DNA of 64,000 nt, from NCBI RefSeq assembly GCF_900101605.1, contig NZ_FMUR01000003.1:347292-411291 (forward strand), in the 5' to 3' direction. Position 1 is the first letter of the stretch; every line of letters starts with the position of its first letter. Shown piece after piece: positions 43,396-53,298 of the stretch. A model generated the notes under the pieces. The model saw nothing but the letters and a program-made list of their open reading frames with translations. It was not told the DNA's origin and did not search any database. The DNA is from Butyrivibrio hungatei. Its GTDB lineage: Bacteria > Bacillota > Clostridia > Lachnospirales > Lachnospiraceae. The translations under genes were made by a program, and so were the position numbers.

Positions 43396-44781
43396 ATGAA
43401 AATCAAAGTTTTATCAGTCATCTGCGCCGCCATGCTTACACTTTCTCTTGCAGGATGTGGAAAGGACGCCGGGGAGCAGTCCGCTTCCGATGCATCAAGC
43501 AATGCCGAAAGTGCTACAGATGAATCATCTGACAGCGCAAGCATAGCGGGAACATTTGTAAAAATGAACATCCCGTACGGGGATTTCTTTGCAAATGAAT
43601 TTGAAGGCGGGGAAGACGTTGATGCCGTATCAAGTGCAACAATGAATAAAGCCGCAAACGATAAACTCACAGGTGGTACATATCATCTTAAAGATAACAG
43701 CAAAATCTTAGGTGTAAGTTTCCCTGTCTGCATTCCTGAAGGCACTACAATTGATGAAAGCTTAAAAGTAAGCGACGAAGCAGCTTTATATGACGCTGCC
43801 GACTACTCTTATGTCGAGCTTGCAGAAATTCCAAAGAATTATAAAGAACTTTCAGCAGATGCTTCCGGAAAATATTCATTCAGTAAGACCATGGGCGATG
43901 CCGAAGATTTTTCAGCCGGAGAAGCAAGTATAAATACAGCCACACACTGGGGTGACTATGAGATTGATCTTGATGAATCACTTTCTTCACAGGTCGTATC
44001 TGCCGCAACCATTCATACAACAGAAGGAAAGACTTACGGAATGCGTTCACTTGAAAATGTATGGCGCGGCTTTGAGATTGCATTTGCAACAACGGAAAGC
44101 TATAAAGAGCCACACGGCAACACTGTTGCATATCTTCCGTATGCAGATCTTCCCGGAAAGACAATCGACGAGATCGTACTTTATACACCGGAAGGCGTAA
44201 AAAAAGCAAGTGTTAACCTCTACCTTCCTTTAAAATTCGATAACGAGATAACTGCTGCCGATGCGGCACTTACAAGTAATACAACTACCGTTAAAACAAG
44301 CGGTTTCCCTGAAGATTATGAACCTGAATATTCAGTTGAAGGTGACAGCAGCGATATCACATGTGACGGAACAAATATCACATGGAAAGAAGCCCTTGCA
44401 GGTAAATACACTCTTACCATAAGCGATAAGTCAGGTGTCTATGCACCTTATACAGCCGATTTTGTTCTTTCGACAGACAAAGCTGTTGCAAAAGCCGATA
44501 AAGACGGTATAGTGAAAGCTGATGGTGTTTCAGACGAAGAGTTCGCCGCATATATCAAGAACATCGAAGCTTATGACGTCAACGGCAACGAAGTATCCGG
44601 AACAGGCCATAAAGGCGCAAAGCTCATCAAAGAAGACGGCACTGTCGACAAGACTGTCTCAAATGTTTTTGACAAGACAGGTACATTTAAAGTAATTGTA
44701 AAATCTTCGGGATATCCCGATGTCACACTTGATGTTGATATCACCGAAGTGGCTCCCGCAAAAGAAGAGCCAAAGAAATAA
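43396..44781 (+). CDS. Tp47-like surface lipoprotein
   Basis: 461 aa. Lipobox SLAGC (Cys21), then a Ser/Asp/Glu-rich linker and a multi-domain beta-rich body. Segments such as DAVSSATMNKA (about 76-86), GVSFPVCIP (about 108-116) and THWGDYEIDL (about 188) recall the Treponema Tp47-domain proteins widespread in Clostridia; that is from memory. The DAVSSAT segment also looks like an FMN-attachment motif with Ser for Gly. It carries operators upstream and is followed 44 bp later by a ferric-reductase-like membrane protein, so a role in metal or electron traffic at the surface is likely. Confidence 0.75.
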   Translation: MKIKVLSVICAAMLTLSLAGCGKDAGEQSASDASSNAESATDESSDSASIAGTFVKMNIPYGDFFANEFEGGEDVDAVSSATMNKAANDKLTGGTYHLKDNSKILGVSFPVCIPEGTTIDESLKVSDEAALYDAADYSYVELAEIPKNYKELSADASGKYSFSKTMGDAEDFSAGEASINTATHWGDYEIDLDESLSSQVVSAATIHTTEGKTYGMRSLENVWRGFEIAFATTESYKEPHGNTVAYLPYADLPGKTIDEIVLYTPEGVKKASVNLYLPLKFDNEITAADAALTSNTTTVKTSGFPEDYEPEYSVEGDSSDITCDGTNITWKEALAGKYTLTISDKSGVYAPYTADFVLSTDKAVAKADKDGIVKADGVSDEEFAAYIKNIEAYDVNGNEVSGTGHKGAKLIKEDGTVDKTVSNVFDKTGTFKVIVKSSGYPDVTLDVDITEVAPAKEEPKK

Positions 44782-44825
44782 CATAGAAATAACAGATATA
44801 TTTTTTCAAAAAGGAGCAATATTGC

Positions 44826-45899
44826 ATGATTATTTTCATATCCTTACTGACAGCCATATTATTTGTTCTCCTGTTTGAAAAACCGCTGCAAAAAAATCCA
44901 ATACCCTTTTATGTGATTTTTTCAATCCTTTCCCTTGCAACAATCATCTTACAGTTGCAGGGGATAACCCCCGGCGGTTTTGTAGGAACATACATATTTC
45001 CCATGTTCACAAAAGCAGGTCTTGCCACCTCGTTTTTTGTCCTGGTAATGTATGCGGCAACATTTAAAAACGGATCACAGCCAATAAAGCTCCTTATGTC
45101 TATAAGAGGGCCGCTGTCGATAATCGCATCAATTCTGGCTTTGGGACACGTTTTTTCTTTTTCTGCCCTGTTATCTCCAAATGCATCCGCACTGTATATC
45201 TTTTCAGTTATCATGCTGTGCATCATGATTCCTCTGTTCATTACATCTTTTATTAAGATCAGAAAAAAAATGAATCCGAAGGCCTGGAAAAAATTACAGC
45301 GTTTTGCATATATCTTTTACCCAATGATCTATGTACACATACTCTTGCTGTATGTAAAAGGCGCACTGAGAGGCGATTCAAGATCCGCTCTGAATATCTT
45401 TATGTATTCGATCATATTCTTGTGGTATTTTATCTGTCGCCCTCTAAAAGCTTACAGCGCTTCTCACAAGGACTTTAACCTTGATAAATTCAGATATATA
45501 TCACTTATCCTTGTTACTTTTGTTTCGCTTATCTTCTATCTTTATATAACCACCGTTTCGAATCCTAAAAATGTTTCGGATGATATGAGCACATCTTCCG
45601 AAAGCACCGAATCAAGCGCAAACTCATTATCAGTCACCGACGGTGTTTACAGCGCTACGAGCTTTGGATACACAGGTGATATAACGGTTAAGATAAAAGT
45701 AGAAAACGGAGAAGTTACCGATATTACTCTTCCCGATTACGAAGATGAAAGTGACTACAAGCATTATTCAGAGGAACTGGTTGATAAGATAAAGCAAGAT
45801 CCTCTTGCAGATTTCGATACCGTAAGCGGTGCAACCTTTTCAACCGGGGCTGTAAAAGATGCTTACAATGAAGCACTTAAACAAGCAGGTTTGAAATAA
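44826..45899 (+). CDS. Ferric-reductase-like membrane protein with C-terminal FMN-binding domain
   Basis: 357 aa. Six to seven helices (about 1-245) of the ferric-reductase/MsrQ type, with candidate haem ligands in ALGHVFSF and YVHILLLYVK and the typical KKLQRFAYIFY between them. After a Ser-rich linker (about 255-270) comes an FMN-binding domain (about 272-350) with SGAT at 334-337 (TVSGATFSTGA), where a Thr would carry covalent FMN. Such proteins pass electrons across the membrane to outside acceptors. RBS AAGGAG precedes the ATG. Confidence 0.88.
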   Translation: MIIFISLLTAILFVLLFEKPLQKNPIPFYVIFSILSLATIILQLQGITPGGFVGTYIFPMFTKAGLATSFFVLVMYAATFKNGSQPIKLLMSIRGPLSIIASILALGHVFSFSALLSPNASALYIFSVIMLCIMIPLFITSFIKIRKKMNPKAWKKLQRFAYIFYPMIYVHILLLYVKGALRGDSRSALNIFMYSIIFLWYFICRPLKAYSASHKDFNLDKFRYISLILVTFVSLIFYLYITTVSNPKNVSDDMSTSSESTESSANSLSVTDGVYSATSFGYTGDITVKIKVENGEVTDITLPDYEDESDYKHYSEELVDKIKQDPLADFDTVSGATFSTGAVKDAYNEALKQAGLK

Positions 45900-46059
45900 C
45901 TTTTTTGCATTATTGGCCAAAAGTTTTGTTGTTGAGAAATCTTCTCGTTTGCAATGCCGCACATATCTTCCATTTGAAATTCTATCTTCCTATAATGATT
46001 AATTACCAAAACATTAAATGATATGCGCATTTTTATAAAATGCACAGAAAGGATAACTT

Positions 46060-46341
46060 ATGATCAAGTGGAGTACAGTTGGAAAGATAGCCTGTGGTTT
46101 TTTGGTTGGAACGGCAGGAGTTAAAATTCTTGGAAGCAATGATGCAAAGAAATGCTACACTCATATAACCGCCGCTGCATATCGTTGCAAAGATTCAGTT
46201 ATGGAAACATATACGAACATCAAGGAAAACTGCCAGGATATCAGCGCTGACGCAAAAGAGATCAACGAAAGCAGATATGCCAAAGAAAGAGAAAAAGAAA
46301 TCGCTGATGCCAAGGCCGTCCTTGAAAATGCAGGAGTATAA
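46060..46341 (+). CDS. DUF6110-like small protein
   Basis: 93 aa. N-terminal hydrophobic segment with glycine (ACGFLVGTAGVKILGSNDAKKCY), then a helical charged tail rich in Lys/Glu. This matches my memory of the DUF6110 family, which commonly sits beside P-type ATPases. RBS AAAGGA upstream and 14 bp to the ATPase gene downstream indicate a two-gene operon. A possible promoter TTCCAT-17-TATAAT lies at 45968-45996. Confidence 0.78.
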   Translation: MIKWSTVGKIACGFLVGTAGVKILGSNDAKKCYTHITAAAYRCKDSVMETYTNIKENCQDISADAKEINESRYAKEREKEIADAKAVLENAGV

Positions 46342-46355
46342 GCAAGAGGCGCTGT

Positions 46356-48431
46356 ATGAGATGTAAAATACTTCATGAATCAAAAGAAAGAATGAGAGTC
46401 CATTTATACCGGTCGCACATGACGCCTTTCGAAGCCGACCGACTTGAGTATTATCTGGACTCTTTTGATTATGTAAAAAAAGTTTCTGTAAATGAAAGAA
46501 CATCAAATGCCATCATATTTTTTGACCAAAACAGACGTGATGAAGTCTTATCTTCGCTCGCGAGTTTTGACATTATAAATACCGAAGTAGCGGTCCCCGA
46601 ACATACCGGACGTGAACTTCGCATAGAATATGAAGATGAGATGTTCTTTCATATTGCACGAAAGGTACTCAATCAGCTGTTCCTGCCCGCTTCTATCGGC
46701 AGGCTGATAATCATTTGGAAAGCTATTCCGTATATCATCAGTGGAATTAAAACTCTTCTGCAGGGAAAACTCGAAGTATCCGTTCTAGACGCAACAAGTA
46801 TCGGAGTTTCTTTGCTTCGCGGAGATCACAATACCGCAGGTTCTGTAATCTTTCTTCTGAAAATCGGCGAGATAATGGAAGAATGGACACACAGAAAATC
46901 TGTGGACGACCTTGCAAGGGCAATGTCACTTAATATAGACAAAGTCTGGGTTATAACAGATGATTCTCAGGAAATTCTTGTAAATATTTCCGATGTAAAA
47001 ATTGGTGACAACATAGTAGTCCGCACAGGAAGCATGATTCCTTTGGACGGAATTGTTTTACACGGCGATGCCTCCGTTAATCAGGCGGCAATGACAGGTG
47101 AATCCGCTCCCGTTCATAAAACAACGGACTCCCTTGTATACGCGGGAACCGTACTTGAAGAGGGCGAACTTATCATATCCGTGCAAAAAGCTCAGGGCTC
47201 GGGAAGATACGACCGAATCGTAACAATGATCGAAGAGTCGGAAAAACTCAAATCAGACACCGAAGCACATGCTTCCCACCTCGCAGACAGGCTTGTTCCG
47301 TACACATTTGGTGCAACTCTCCTTACATGGCTTTTTACACGGGATGCCACAAAAGCTACATCTATTCTGATGGTGGATTTCTGCTGTGCACTTAAATTGT
47401 CAATCCCTATTGCCGTTCTTTCCGCAATGCGCGAAGCCGGAAATCATAAAATCTCGGTAAAAGGCGGCAAATTTATGGAAGCCGTAGCCGATGCAACTAC
47501 AATTGTCTTTGACAAGACGGGCACTCTTACTTATGCCAATCCCAAAGTCCATGATGTTATAACATTTAACGGCACGGATGCGGATGAAATGCTAAGACTC
47601 GCAGCATGCCTTGAGGAACACTATCCTCACTCCATCGCCAATGCTGTTGTTAAGGCTGCCGAAGATAAAAACCTGTCACATGAAGAAAAACATACTAAGG
47701 CTGTGTACATCGTCGCACATGGAATTTCAAGTACCATCGATAATCAGAAAGTATGTATCGGAAGCCATCATTTCATTTTCGAAGATGAAGGATGCACTAT
47801 TCCCGAAACAGAAAAAGAACGCTTTGACAATCTTCCAAATGAGTATTCGCACCTATATATGGCAATAGGCGGAGTTTTGTCAGCCGTCATACTTATCGAA
47901 GATCCTATCAGAGAAGAAGCTCCGTCAGTTATAAAGAAGCTAAAGAACATCGGATTTGAAAATATCGTAATGATGACAGGCGACAGCGAAAGAACTGCCG
48001 CATCGGTCGCTTCAAAAACGGGTGTGACCAAGTATTTCTCAGAAGTTCTGCCTGAAGACAAAGCTGCATTTATCAAAGCGGAACACGAAGCAGGGCGCAA
48101 AGTCGTAATGGTCGGTGACGGGATAAACGACTCTCCCGCTCTCTCCGAAGCTGATGCGGGAATTGCCGTAAGCACCGGTGCTTCAATTGCAAGAGAGATA
48201 GCCGATATCACCATTTCTTCCGACGACCTTTCGGTGCTCATAACCTTAAAAGAACTAAGCACTAAATTGATGGACAGAATTGACTTTAACTATCGCACAA
48301 TACTTGGATTCAACTCATTCCTCATCCTTATGGGAATGTTTGGAATATTCAGCCCCACAACAACGTCACTTCTGCATAACACATCAACGGTTGCACTAAG
48401 CATTAAGAGCATGACAGATTTGCTGGAATAA
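46356..48431 (+). CDS. P1B-type metal-transporting ATPase with a CC(A) membrane site
   Basis: 691 aa. Residues 1-75 resemble an HMA-like fold without Cys-x-x-Cys (KILHESKERMRVH). Then helices, actuator loop MTGESAP (246-252), the transmembrane metal site DFCCALKLSIP (341-351) where classical enzymes have CPC, phosphorylation site DKTGT with Asp386, MTGDSERTA and GDGINDSPAL. The usual HP motif is EEHYPHS. The CCALK form is frequent in Firmicute pumps next to DUF6110 proteins; the exported metal is unknown (Mn, Zn or Fe are candidates). Confidence 0.92.
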   Translation: MRCKILHESKERMRVHLYRSHMTPFEADRLEYYLDSFDYVKKVSVNERTSNAIIFFDQNRRDEVLSSLASFDIINTEVAVPEHTGRELRIEYEDEMFFHIARKVLNQLFLPASIGRLIIIWKAIPYIISGIKTLLQGKLEVSVLDATSIGVSLLRGDHNTAGSVIFLLKIGEIMEEWTHRKSVDDLARAMSLNIDKVWVITDDSQEILVNISDVKIGDNIVVRTGSMIPLDGIVLHGDASVNQAAMTGESAPVHKTTDSLVYAGTVLEEGELIISVQKAQGSGRYDRIVTMIEESEKLKSDTEAHASHLADRLVPYTFGATLLTWLFTRDATKATSILMVDFCCALKLSIPIAVLSAMREAGNHKISVKGGKFMEAVADATTIVFDKTGTLTYANPKVHDVITFNGTDADEMLRLAACLEEHYPHSIANAVVKAAEDKNLSHEEKHTKAVYIVAHGISSTIDNQKVCIGSHHFIFEDEGCTIPETEKERFDNLPNEYSHLYMAIGGVLSAVILIEDPIREEAPSVIKKLKNIGFENIVMMTGDSERTAASVASKTGVTKYFSEVLPEDKAAFIKAEHEAGRKVVMVGDGINDSPALSEADAGIAVSTGASIAREIADITISSDDLSVLITLKELSTKLMDRIDFNYRTILGFNSFLILMGMFGIFSPTTTSLLHNTSTVALSIKSMTDLLE

Positions 48432-48465
48432 AAATGTGTTATGCCAAGTTTATTAGAAATAATAG

Positions 48466-48504
48466 CTGTACCGAGTAGCTAAAATTATAGCTACTCGGGT
48501 ACAG
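48466..48504 (+). terminator. Long hairpin after the P-type ATPase gene
   Basis: Stem CTGTACC-GAGTAGCTA / TAGCTACTC-GGGTACAG (48466-48481 with 48488-48504). It lacks a T run, so it may block rather than terminate. Confidence 0.5.
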
Positions 48505-48533
48505 AAACACTTACTGGAAATTTCCTTGTATTT

Positions 48534-48568
48534 AAAAAAAATGCAGCAGACCATTTCTGATCTACTGC
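48534..48568 (-). terminator. Intrinsic terminator after the nuclease gene
   Basis: Minus strand imperfect stem AGCAGTAGATC ... GGTCTGCTG followed by eight T (48534-48541). Confidence 0.7.
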
Positions 48569-48610
48569 TCTAAGTGCATAATAATTATTCAATCACAAAA
48601 AACAGAGTGA

Positions 48611-49600
48611 TTATTTTGCTACAGCCATATGCGCATCAACATATGCCTTAATATCGTCCCTGTCCTCTTCACAATAAATTAAATCATAAGCATCATCAAA
48701 TGAAAGATTCTTATTGATCATTATCTTAATAATTGTATTTCCAGTATTTTCTATAACTGTTCTTTCTCTAATTCCTTCGCCTAAATTACACATAGTATTC
48801 GCCTCCTCACTCATTGACTTCGTCATTGGGATGTCAAAATCATTTTCAAGAATGCTCTTCTTTTCCTCCGGCTTTGTTTCTGAAGATAGCAAAACATCCA
48901 ACAATCTCAGTATCGGCTTATCATTAGCTTCTTCAGCAGATCCAAGCCTAAGCATCAAAACCGTCATAAGATCATAATTGCTTTCTTTTTCAGGAACATT
49001 ACCAATAATCTGTTCTTCGGTCACACTATACTTTGTGATGGTATTTTTATTTGCTTCATCTACATCCATCTGAATCCAGATAGAGTATACCTTGCGTATC
49101 TTTTCATAATGCTTCTTCGTGAACACTGTATTCTTCTGTGCACTTATCATTCTGCTAACATAATACAGTGCCCTCTTTATAAGCGGGTACGGTGTTTTGT
49201 CCGATTTCTGAGCCTCTACGTTAATAAAAAGCTGAACAGGCTCTTTCGAATCCGGAACCACAGCCGAAAACTTGATATCGTAGAAAACTTTTCCTTCCTT
49301 TATCGAGTTATCTTCTGTGTTCTTTCCCTCTATTCTTTTATCGGACATATCCTCAAGATACTGAATTTCATCTTTATCAAGTTCATCCTGATCAACTGCT
49401 ACCTTTGATACCTGTGGTTCACATTCAATACAGTCCTTTGCTATCTGCGCAACAGAAAACTGTTTGAACTCCGATACACACTCTTTCATTATCCATGCAA
49501 GGACAAGTCTATTTGATAAAAGCTTCTTAACGCAAGTATCGTACTGTGCCTCCTGATCTGCTGTATCAATGCTGTTTGCAATTCCTGTCTGTTCAGCCAT
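48611..49600 (-). CDS. PD-(D/E)XK nuclease-family (Rpn/transposase-like) protein
   Basis: 329 aa. The core motif is readable: Asp in FYDIKFSAVVP and E-x-Q in LFINVEAQKSDK, as in PDDEXK_2 / Rpn proteins, which are recombination-promoting nucleases often present in many copies. A C-terminal helical part ends in FDDAYDLIYCEEDRDDI, which is typical of the group. Its ATG overlaps the stop of a start-less upstream frame (TAATG). Single gene with a terminator. Confidence 0.85.
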   Translation of the reverse strand: MAEQTGIANSIDTADQEAQYDTCVKKLLSNRLVLAWIMKECVSEFKQFSVAQIAKDCIECEPQVSKVAVDQDELDKDEIQYLEDMSDKRIEGKNTEDNSIKEGKVFYDIKFSAVVPDSKEPVQLFINVEAQKSDKTPYPLIKRALYYVSRMISAQKNTVFTKKHYEKIRKVYSIWIQMDVDEANKNTITKYSVTEEQIIGNVPEKESNYDLMTVLMLRLGSAEEANDKPILRLLDVLLSSETKPEEKKSILENDFDIPMTKSMSEEANTMCNLGEGIRERTVIENTGNTIIKIMINKNLSFDDAYDLIYCEEDRDDIKAYVDAHMAVAK

Positions 49601-49764
49601 TATAATTCCTTCCAGTTACATATCTTCTCACCATCATAATACGTCAAAATGATATGATTTTCAATCAACTCTCGGTTATCTAAAACAGATGTCCTGAAGT
49701 CGCTATTTTCTGCCTCAAGACAAAAAGCACAGTCATCTCTCCAGATAACTTGCTTCCTCTGTAC
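49600..49764 (-). pseudogene. Start-less 54-codon frame coupled to the nuclease gene
   Basis: An open frame ends in TAATG at the nuclease start and contains a sensible polar sequence (WRDDCAFCLEAENSDFR ... YYDGEKICNWKEL) but no ATG, GTG or TTG before the upstream in-frame stop. It is probably the 3' remnant of a gene that was once co-translated with the nuclease. Could also be chance. Confidence 0.35.
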
Positions 49765-49786
49765 TTACTATGAAGCGTTACGTATG

Positions 49787-51526
49787 TTATGCCATCTTCC
49801 ACTTCTCAGACTGCATCTGAACAGAGATCATGTGCTTGTAGATTCCATCACTCTCCCTAAGCTTTGAAGGACTACCTGATTCTGCAACAGTTCCATCCTT
49901 AAGCACAACTATCTTGTCCGCTCCGTCTACCGTTCTCATACGATGTGCGATTATAAGAACCGTCTTGTCCTTTATAAGGTCACTGATTGCTTCCTGAATG
50001 AGCGATTCGTTGTCTACGTCTAGAGAGGCAGTTGCTTCATCCATGAGGATAATCGGTGAATCCTTAAGGAATGCTCTTGCTATAGAAATTCTCTGACGTT
50101 CACCGCCTGAAAGCTCAGATCCATTCTCGCCGATCAGCGTATTGTATCCATCGGGAAGTTTCTCTATGAATTCATCGCAGTGAGCAAGCTTAGCTGCTGC
50201 CATAACTTCTTCATCCGTAGCCTCTTTTCTACCGATCCTGATATTCTCAAGTACTGTATTATTGAAAAGAGTAACATTCTGGAAGACGATTGAATACATC
50301 GACAAAAGCTTCTCGGGATCGATCTTCGAAATATCCATTCCGCCAACCGTAATCCGGCCTGCGTCGATATCCCAGAATCTTGAAGCAAGTCTTGAAACCG
50401 TAGTCTTACCGCCTCCCGAAGGTCCGATGAGCGCTGTAACCTCGCCCTGCTTAGCCACAAAGCTCACATCTTTAAGAACAGTCTCCCCGTCCTCGTAGGA
50501 GAACTTTACATTCTTAAACTCAATATCATATCCGCTATTGGTAAGTTCCTCCGTTCCTGTCTGCTCATAATGTGAAAAGATTTCATCCATTCGCTCGCAC
50601 TGTGTATCTGTCGCAATAAGTGCCGAGAAATTCTGAAGTGCGATCTGAAGAGGTTCATACATCCTTGATACTACAAGTAAGTACATGAAGAATGTAACAA
50701 CATCAATTTCATTTTTGATAAGAAGTGCCGATCCCGTTACGGCAACTGTACCGATTCCCAATTTAAGAATCATCTGCGCGCTGCAGACAAATGCTGCATT
50801 TAAGAACTCCGAGAAAATATTGTGAGACTCAACATCTTTAATCTTCTGCGTAAGTCCTACCATATATGAATCCTGCGCATTGTATGCCTTTAGATCACGC
50901 ACAGTCTCAAGCGCTTCCTGAATTCCGTCAAGACATGCAACCTTGTATCTGCTTCCTCTTCGGTTTACAGCATGCATAACACTTCTTGATGTAAAGACTA
51001 TGATGAAAGCTACGGGAAGCACCCATACTGCCGCAACAGCCATTCTCGCATCAAAGAAGAAAAGGCTGACAACCACGATTGTAGTTGAAATAAATGCTCC
51101 CACAAGTTCCGGCAGCCAGTGCGACGAAGCAGTCTCGATCATAGCACAGTCGGCCATGATTGTATTTGTAAGATCGGCAAGATCTTTTTTACCAAAAAAA
51201 GAAAGAGGGATCTTTCTAAGCTTTTCCGCAAGCGAACGCCTTCTTACACCACTCTCTACGTAGGTTGAAAAGAAAGTTGCATTATACTGCAGATACTCCG
51301 TAAAAGCGATAAGAAAAAGGCAAATAAGACCGCCTACCACAAACAGTATTACATGTTCCTTGGGAATACTGCCTGAAAGCAGATCCCCTGCCATTGTAAA
51401 AAGAATACCAACAGGCATCATCTGTGCAAGATTTGCTAAAGTGCACGCTCCGAAAGCTTTCACCATATCTTTGGTACCCTGCTCCGAAAGCGCATATTTG
51501 TGTTGCATTTTTTCCATTATACTCAT
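49787..51526 (-). CDS. Exporter-fold ABC half-transporter (pair member 1, ECF operon)
   Basis: 579 aa. Six helices (about 20-300) then an ATPase domain with Walker A GPSGGGKTT, signature LSGGERQR and Walker B IILMDEATASLD. With the neighbouring half-transporter it forms a heterodimer of the type that includes YbtP/YbtQ and IrtA/IrtB, which import iron-siderophores despite an exporter fold. ATGA overlap with pair member 2. Last gene of an operon whose promoter has two operators. Confidence 0.92.
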   Translation of the reverse strand: MSIMEKMQHKYALSEQGTKDMVKAFGACTLANLAQMMPVGILFTMAGDLLSGSIPKEHVILFVVGGLICLFLIAFTEYLQYNATFFSTYVESGVRRRSLAEKLRKIPLSFFGKKDLADLTNTIMADCAMIETASSHWLPELVGAFISTTIVVVSLFFFDARMAVAAVWVLPVAFIIVFTSRSVMHAVNRRGSRYKVACLDGIQEALETVRDLKAYNAQDSYMVGLTQKIKDVESHNIFSEFLNAAFVCSAQMILKLGIGTVAVTGSALLIKNEIDVVTFFMYLLVVSRMYEPLQIALQNFSALIATDTQCERMDEIFSHYEQTGTEELTNSGYDIEFKNVKFSYEDGETVLKDVSFVAKQGEVTALIGPSGGGKTTVSRLASRFWDIDAGRITVGGMDISKIDPEKLLSMYSIVFQNVTLFNNTVLENIRIGRKEATDEEVMAAAKLAHCDEFIEKLPDGYNTLIGENGSELSGGERQRISIARAFLKDSPIILMDEATASLDVDNESLIQEAISDLIKDKTVLIIAHRMRTVDGADKIVVLKDGTVAESGSPSKLRESDGIYKHMISVQMQSEKWKMA

Positions 51527-53298
51527 GCGCCCTTACCTACCTTCCAATTAACAGATTTCTGATATTCATTCCACATATGGCTGTAGATACCGTTCTTTTT
51601 AAGAAGCTCATCATGTTTACCTGATTCTGCCACTTTTCCGCCTGACAAAACGCATATCTTATCGGCATCAACAACTGTAGATAAGCGGTGTGCGATCATT
51701 ATTACGGTCTTGTCTTTTGACAGATTTGCAAACGCCTGCTGAACCATGATCTCATTGTCAGGGTCTGCAAAAGCTGTCGCTTCATCGAGAATCAGAATCG
51801 GCGCATTCTTAAGGAACGCTCTTGCAATAGAGATTCTCTGTGCCTCTCCTCCGGATACGTAAGTGCCCTTACTTCCGATCATCGTGTGTATGCCATTGGG
51901 AAGCTTTTCTATAATATCCCAGCACATTGCATCTTTAAGAGCCTTAATAACTTCCTCATCCGTAGCGTCAAGTCTTCCCATTCTGACATTGTCTAAGATT
52001 GACATCTTAAGAAGCTTACTGTCCTGAAAAACGTATGAAACCTGCTTCATAAGCTCGTTGGTCGCAATATCTTTTACATCGACGCCACCAATCTTAATAC
52101 TGCCCTCTTTAACATCCCAGAACCTTGCGATAAGTGAAGCGAGCGTGGTCTTACCGCCTCCCGAAGGTCCGACAAACGCAACATGCTCACCGGGCTTAAT
52201 ATCAAGTGTGATGCCGTCTATCGCATTCATCTTGTTTTCGTCATAAGTAAATTTGATATTGTCTATGCTGATTCCGCTATCTTTAGGCATCTTAGGATCT
52301 GCTGCCTCTCTAAGCGGTTCAACTTCCAAAAGAGAATACATCCTCTCAAGAGCATCTTTTACTATCATCTGACTCTCTCCCGCGTATGCCACTTTCATAA
52401 GTGTAACCGTGAGAATGGGTGTGATTATGATGTAGAAAAGAATGTTATACAAAAACGGATCCGTTACCGTATTTCTTGCAAAAATAAAACTGCATGCCAC
52501 AAGCGCAGCAAATATCGCATTTGCCGCCGTTGTAAAGCCTATCATAGGCATCCTCATGCCGACAGTATAGGTAATAGTCCACTTTTCATATTTATCAATC
52601 GCATCTTTGAATCTTTTAAAAGAAAATACAGACTGACCGAAAGTCTTTACGACAGGTATACCTCTTACATATTCAACCGCCTCGGCAGACATCTCATCGA
52701 GGGCATTCTGATACTCCTTCATATCTTCCTGCATCTTCTCTCCCATCATACTGCCCATCATGAGAAAGGCCAGAACAGCGGGAATAAGACAGATAAGACC
52801 TATCTTCCAGTCAAAGATAAGAAGCATTGCAATAAGTCCTATGGGAGTTGCATAGCTTACCGCCTTGTCGGGAAGGCTGTGTGCCAGGAATGTCTCCGTA
52901 GCAGCACTTGAATCGGCAACTATCTTTCTTATCTTTCCGCTTCCCTGTGATTCGATATATCCCATTGGAAGCTTCATTACATGCTCCATCATCCTTGTTC
53001 TCATATTTGCCTGAACTCTGAATGCGGCAATATGTGAACACATAAGAGCTGCGATATATATCACCATCGCAAGAAGGCTCATCCCGACAGCGCTCCATCC
53101 GTAAGAAACAATATGTGTCGCCTTTCCGAAATCATCGCGAACTTCCACAACCTCTTTAATAATGCACCATATGTAATAAAATGGAACCAGTGCTACAATC
53201 GCACTTATCGCAGCCAGAATCCATGAACTTACAGTAAAATACTTGTGATTCCCCGCATACTCAAACAGCTGCGAAATAACGCTCTTTTTCTTTTCCAT
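51523..53298 (-). CDS. Exporter-fold ABC half-transporter (pair member 2, ECF operon)
   Basis: 591 aa. Six helices (about 18-310), ATPase domain with Walker A GPSGGGKTT, signature VSGGEAQR (Gln/Ala in place of the usual Arg/Gln region) and ILDEATAFADPDNE. The FADPDNE ending after Walker B is seen in YbtQ-like proteins. It overlaps the end of the ECF ATPase gene by 38 bp and the next half-transporter by ATGA, so all five genes are translationally linked. Confidence 0.92.
   Translation of the reverse strand: MEKKKSVISQLFEYAGNHKYFTVSSWILAAISAIVALVPFYYIWCIIKEVVEVRDDFGKATHIVSYGWSAVGMSLLAMVIYIAALMCSHIAAFRVQANMRTRMMEHVMKLPMGYIESQGSGKIRKIVADSSAATETFLAHSLPDKAVSYATPIGLIAMLLIFDWKIGLICLIPAVLAFLMMGSMMGEKMQEDMKEYQNALDEMSAEAVEYVRGIPVVKTFGQSVFSFKRFKDAIDKYEKWTITYTVGMRMPMIGFTTAANAIFAALVACSFIFARNTVTDPFLYNILFYIIITPILTVTLMKVAYAGESQMIVKDALERMYSLLEVEPLREAADPKMPKDSGISIDNIKFTYDENKMNAIDGITLDIKPGEHVAFVGPSGGGKTTLASLIARFWDVKEGSIKIGGVDVKDIATNELMKQVSYVFQDSKLLKMSILDNVRMGRLDATDEEVIKALKDAMCWDIIEKLPNGIHTMIGSKGTYVSGGEAQRISIARAFLKNAPILILDEATAFADPDNEIMVQQAFANLSKDKTVIMIAHRLSTVVDADKICVLSGGKVAESGKHDELLKKNGIYSHMWNEYQKSVNWKVGKGA

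Noticed and set aside
52183..52911. Plus-strand frame of 242 codons inside an ABC transporter gene
   Set aside because: Antisense shadow rich in His, Cys and Arg, no RBS.
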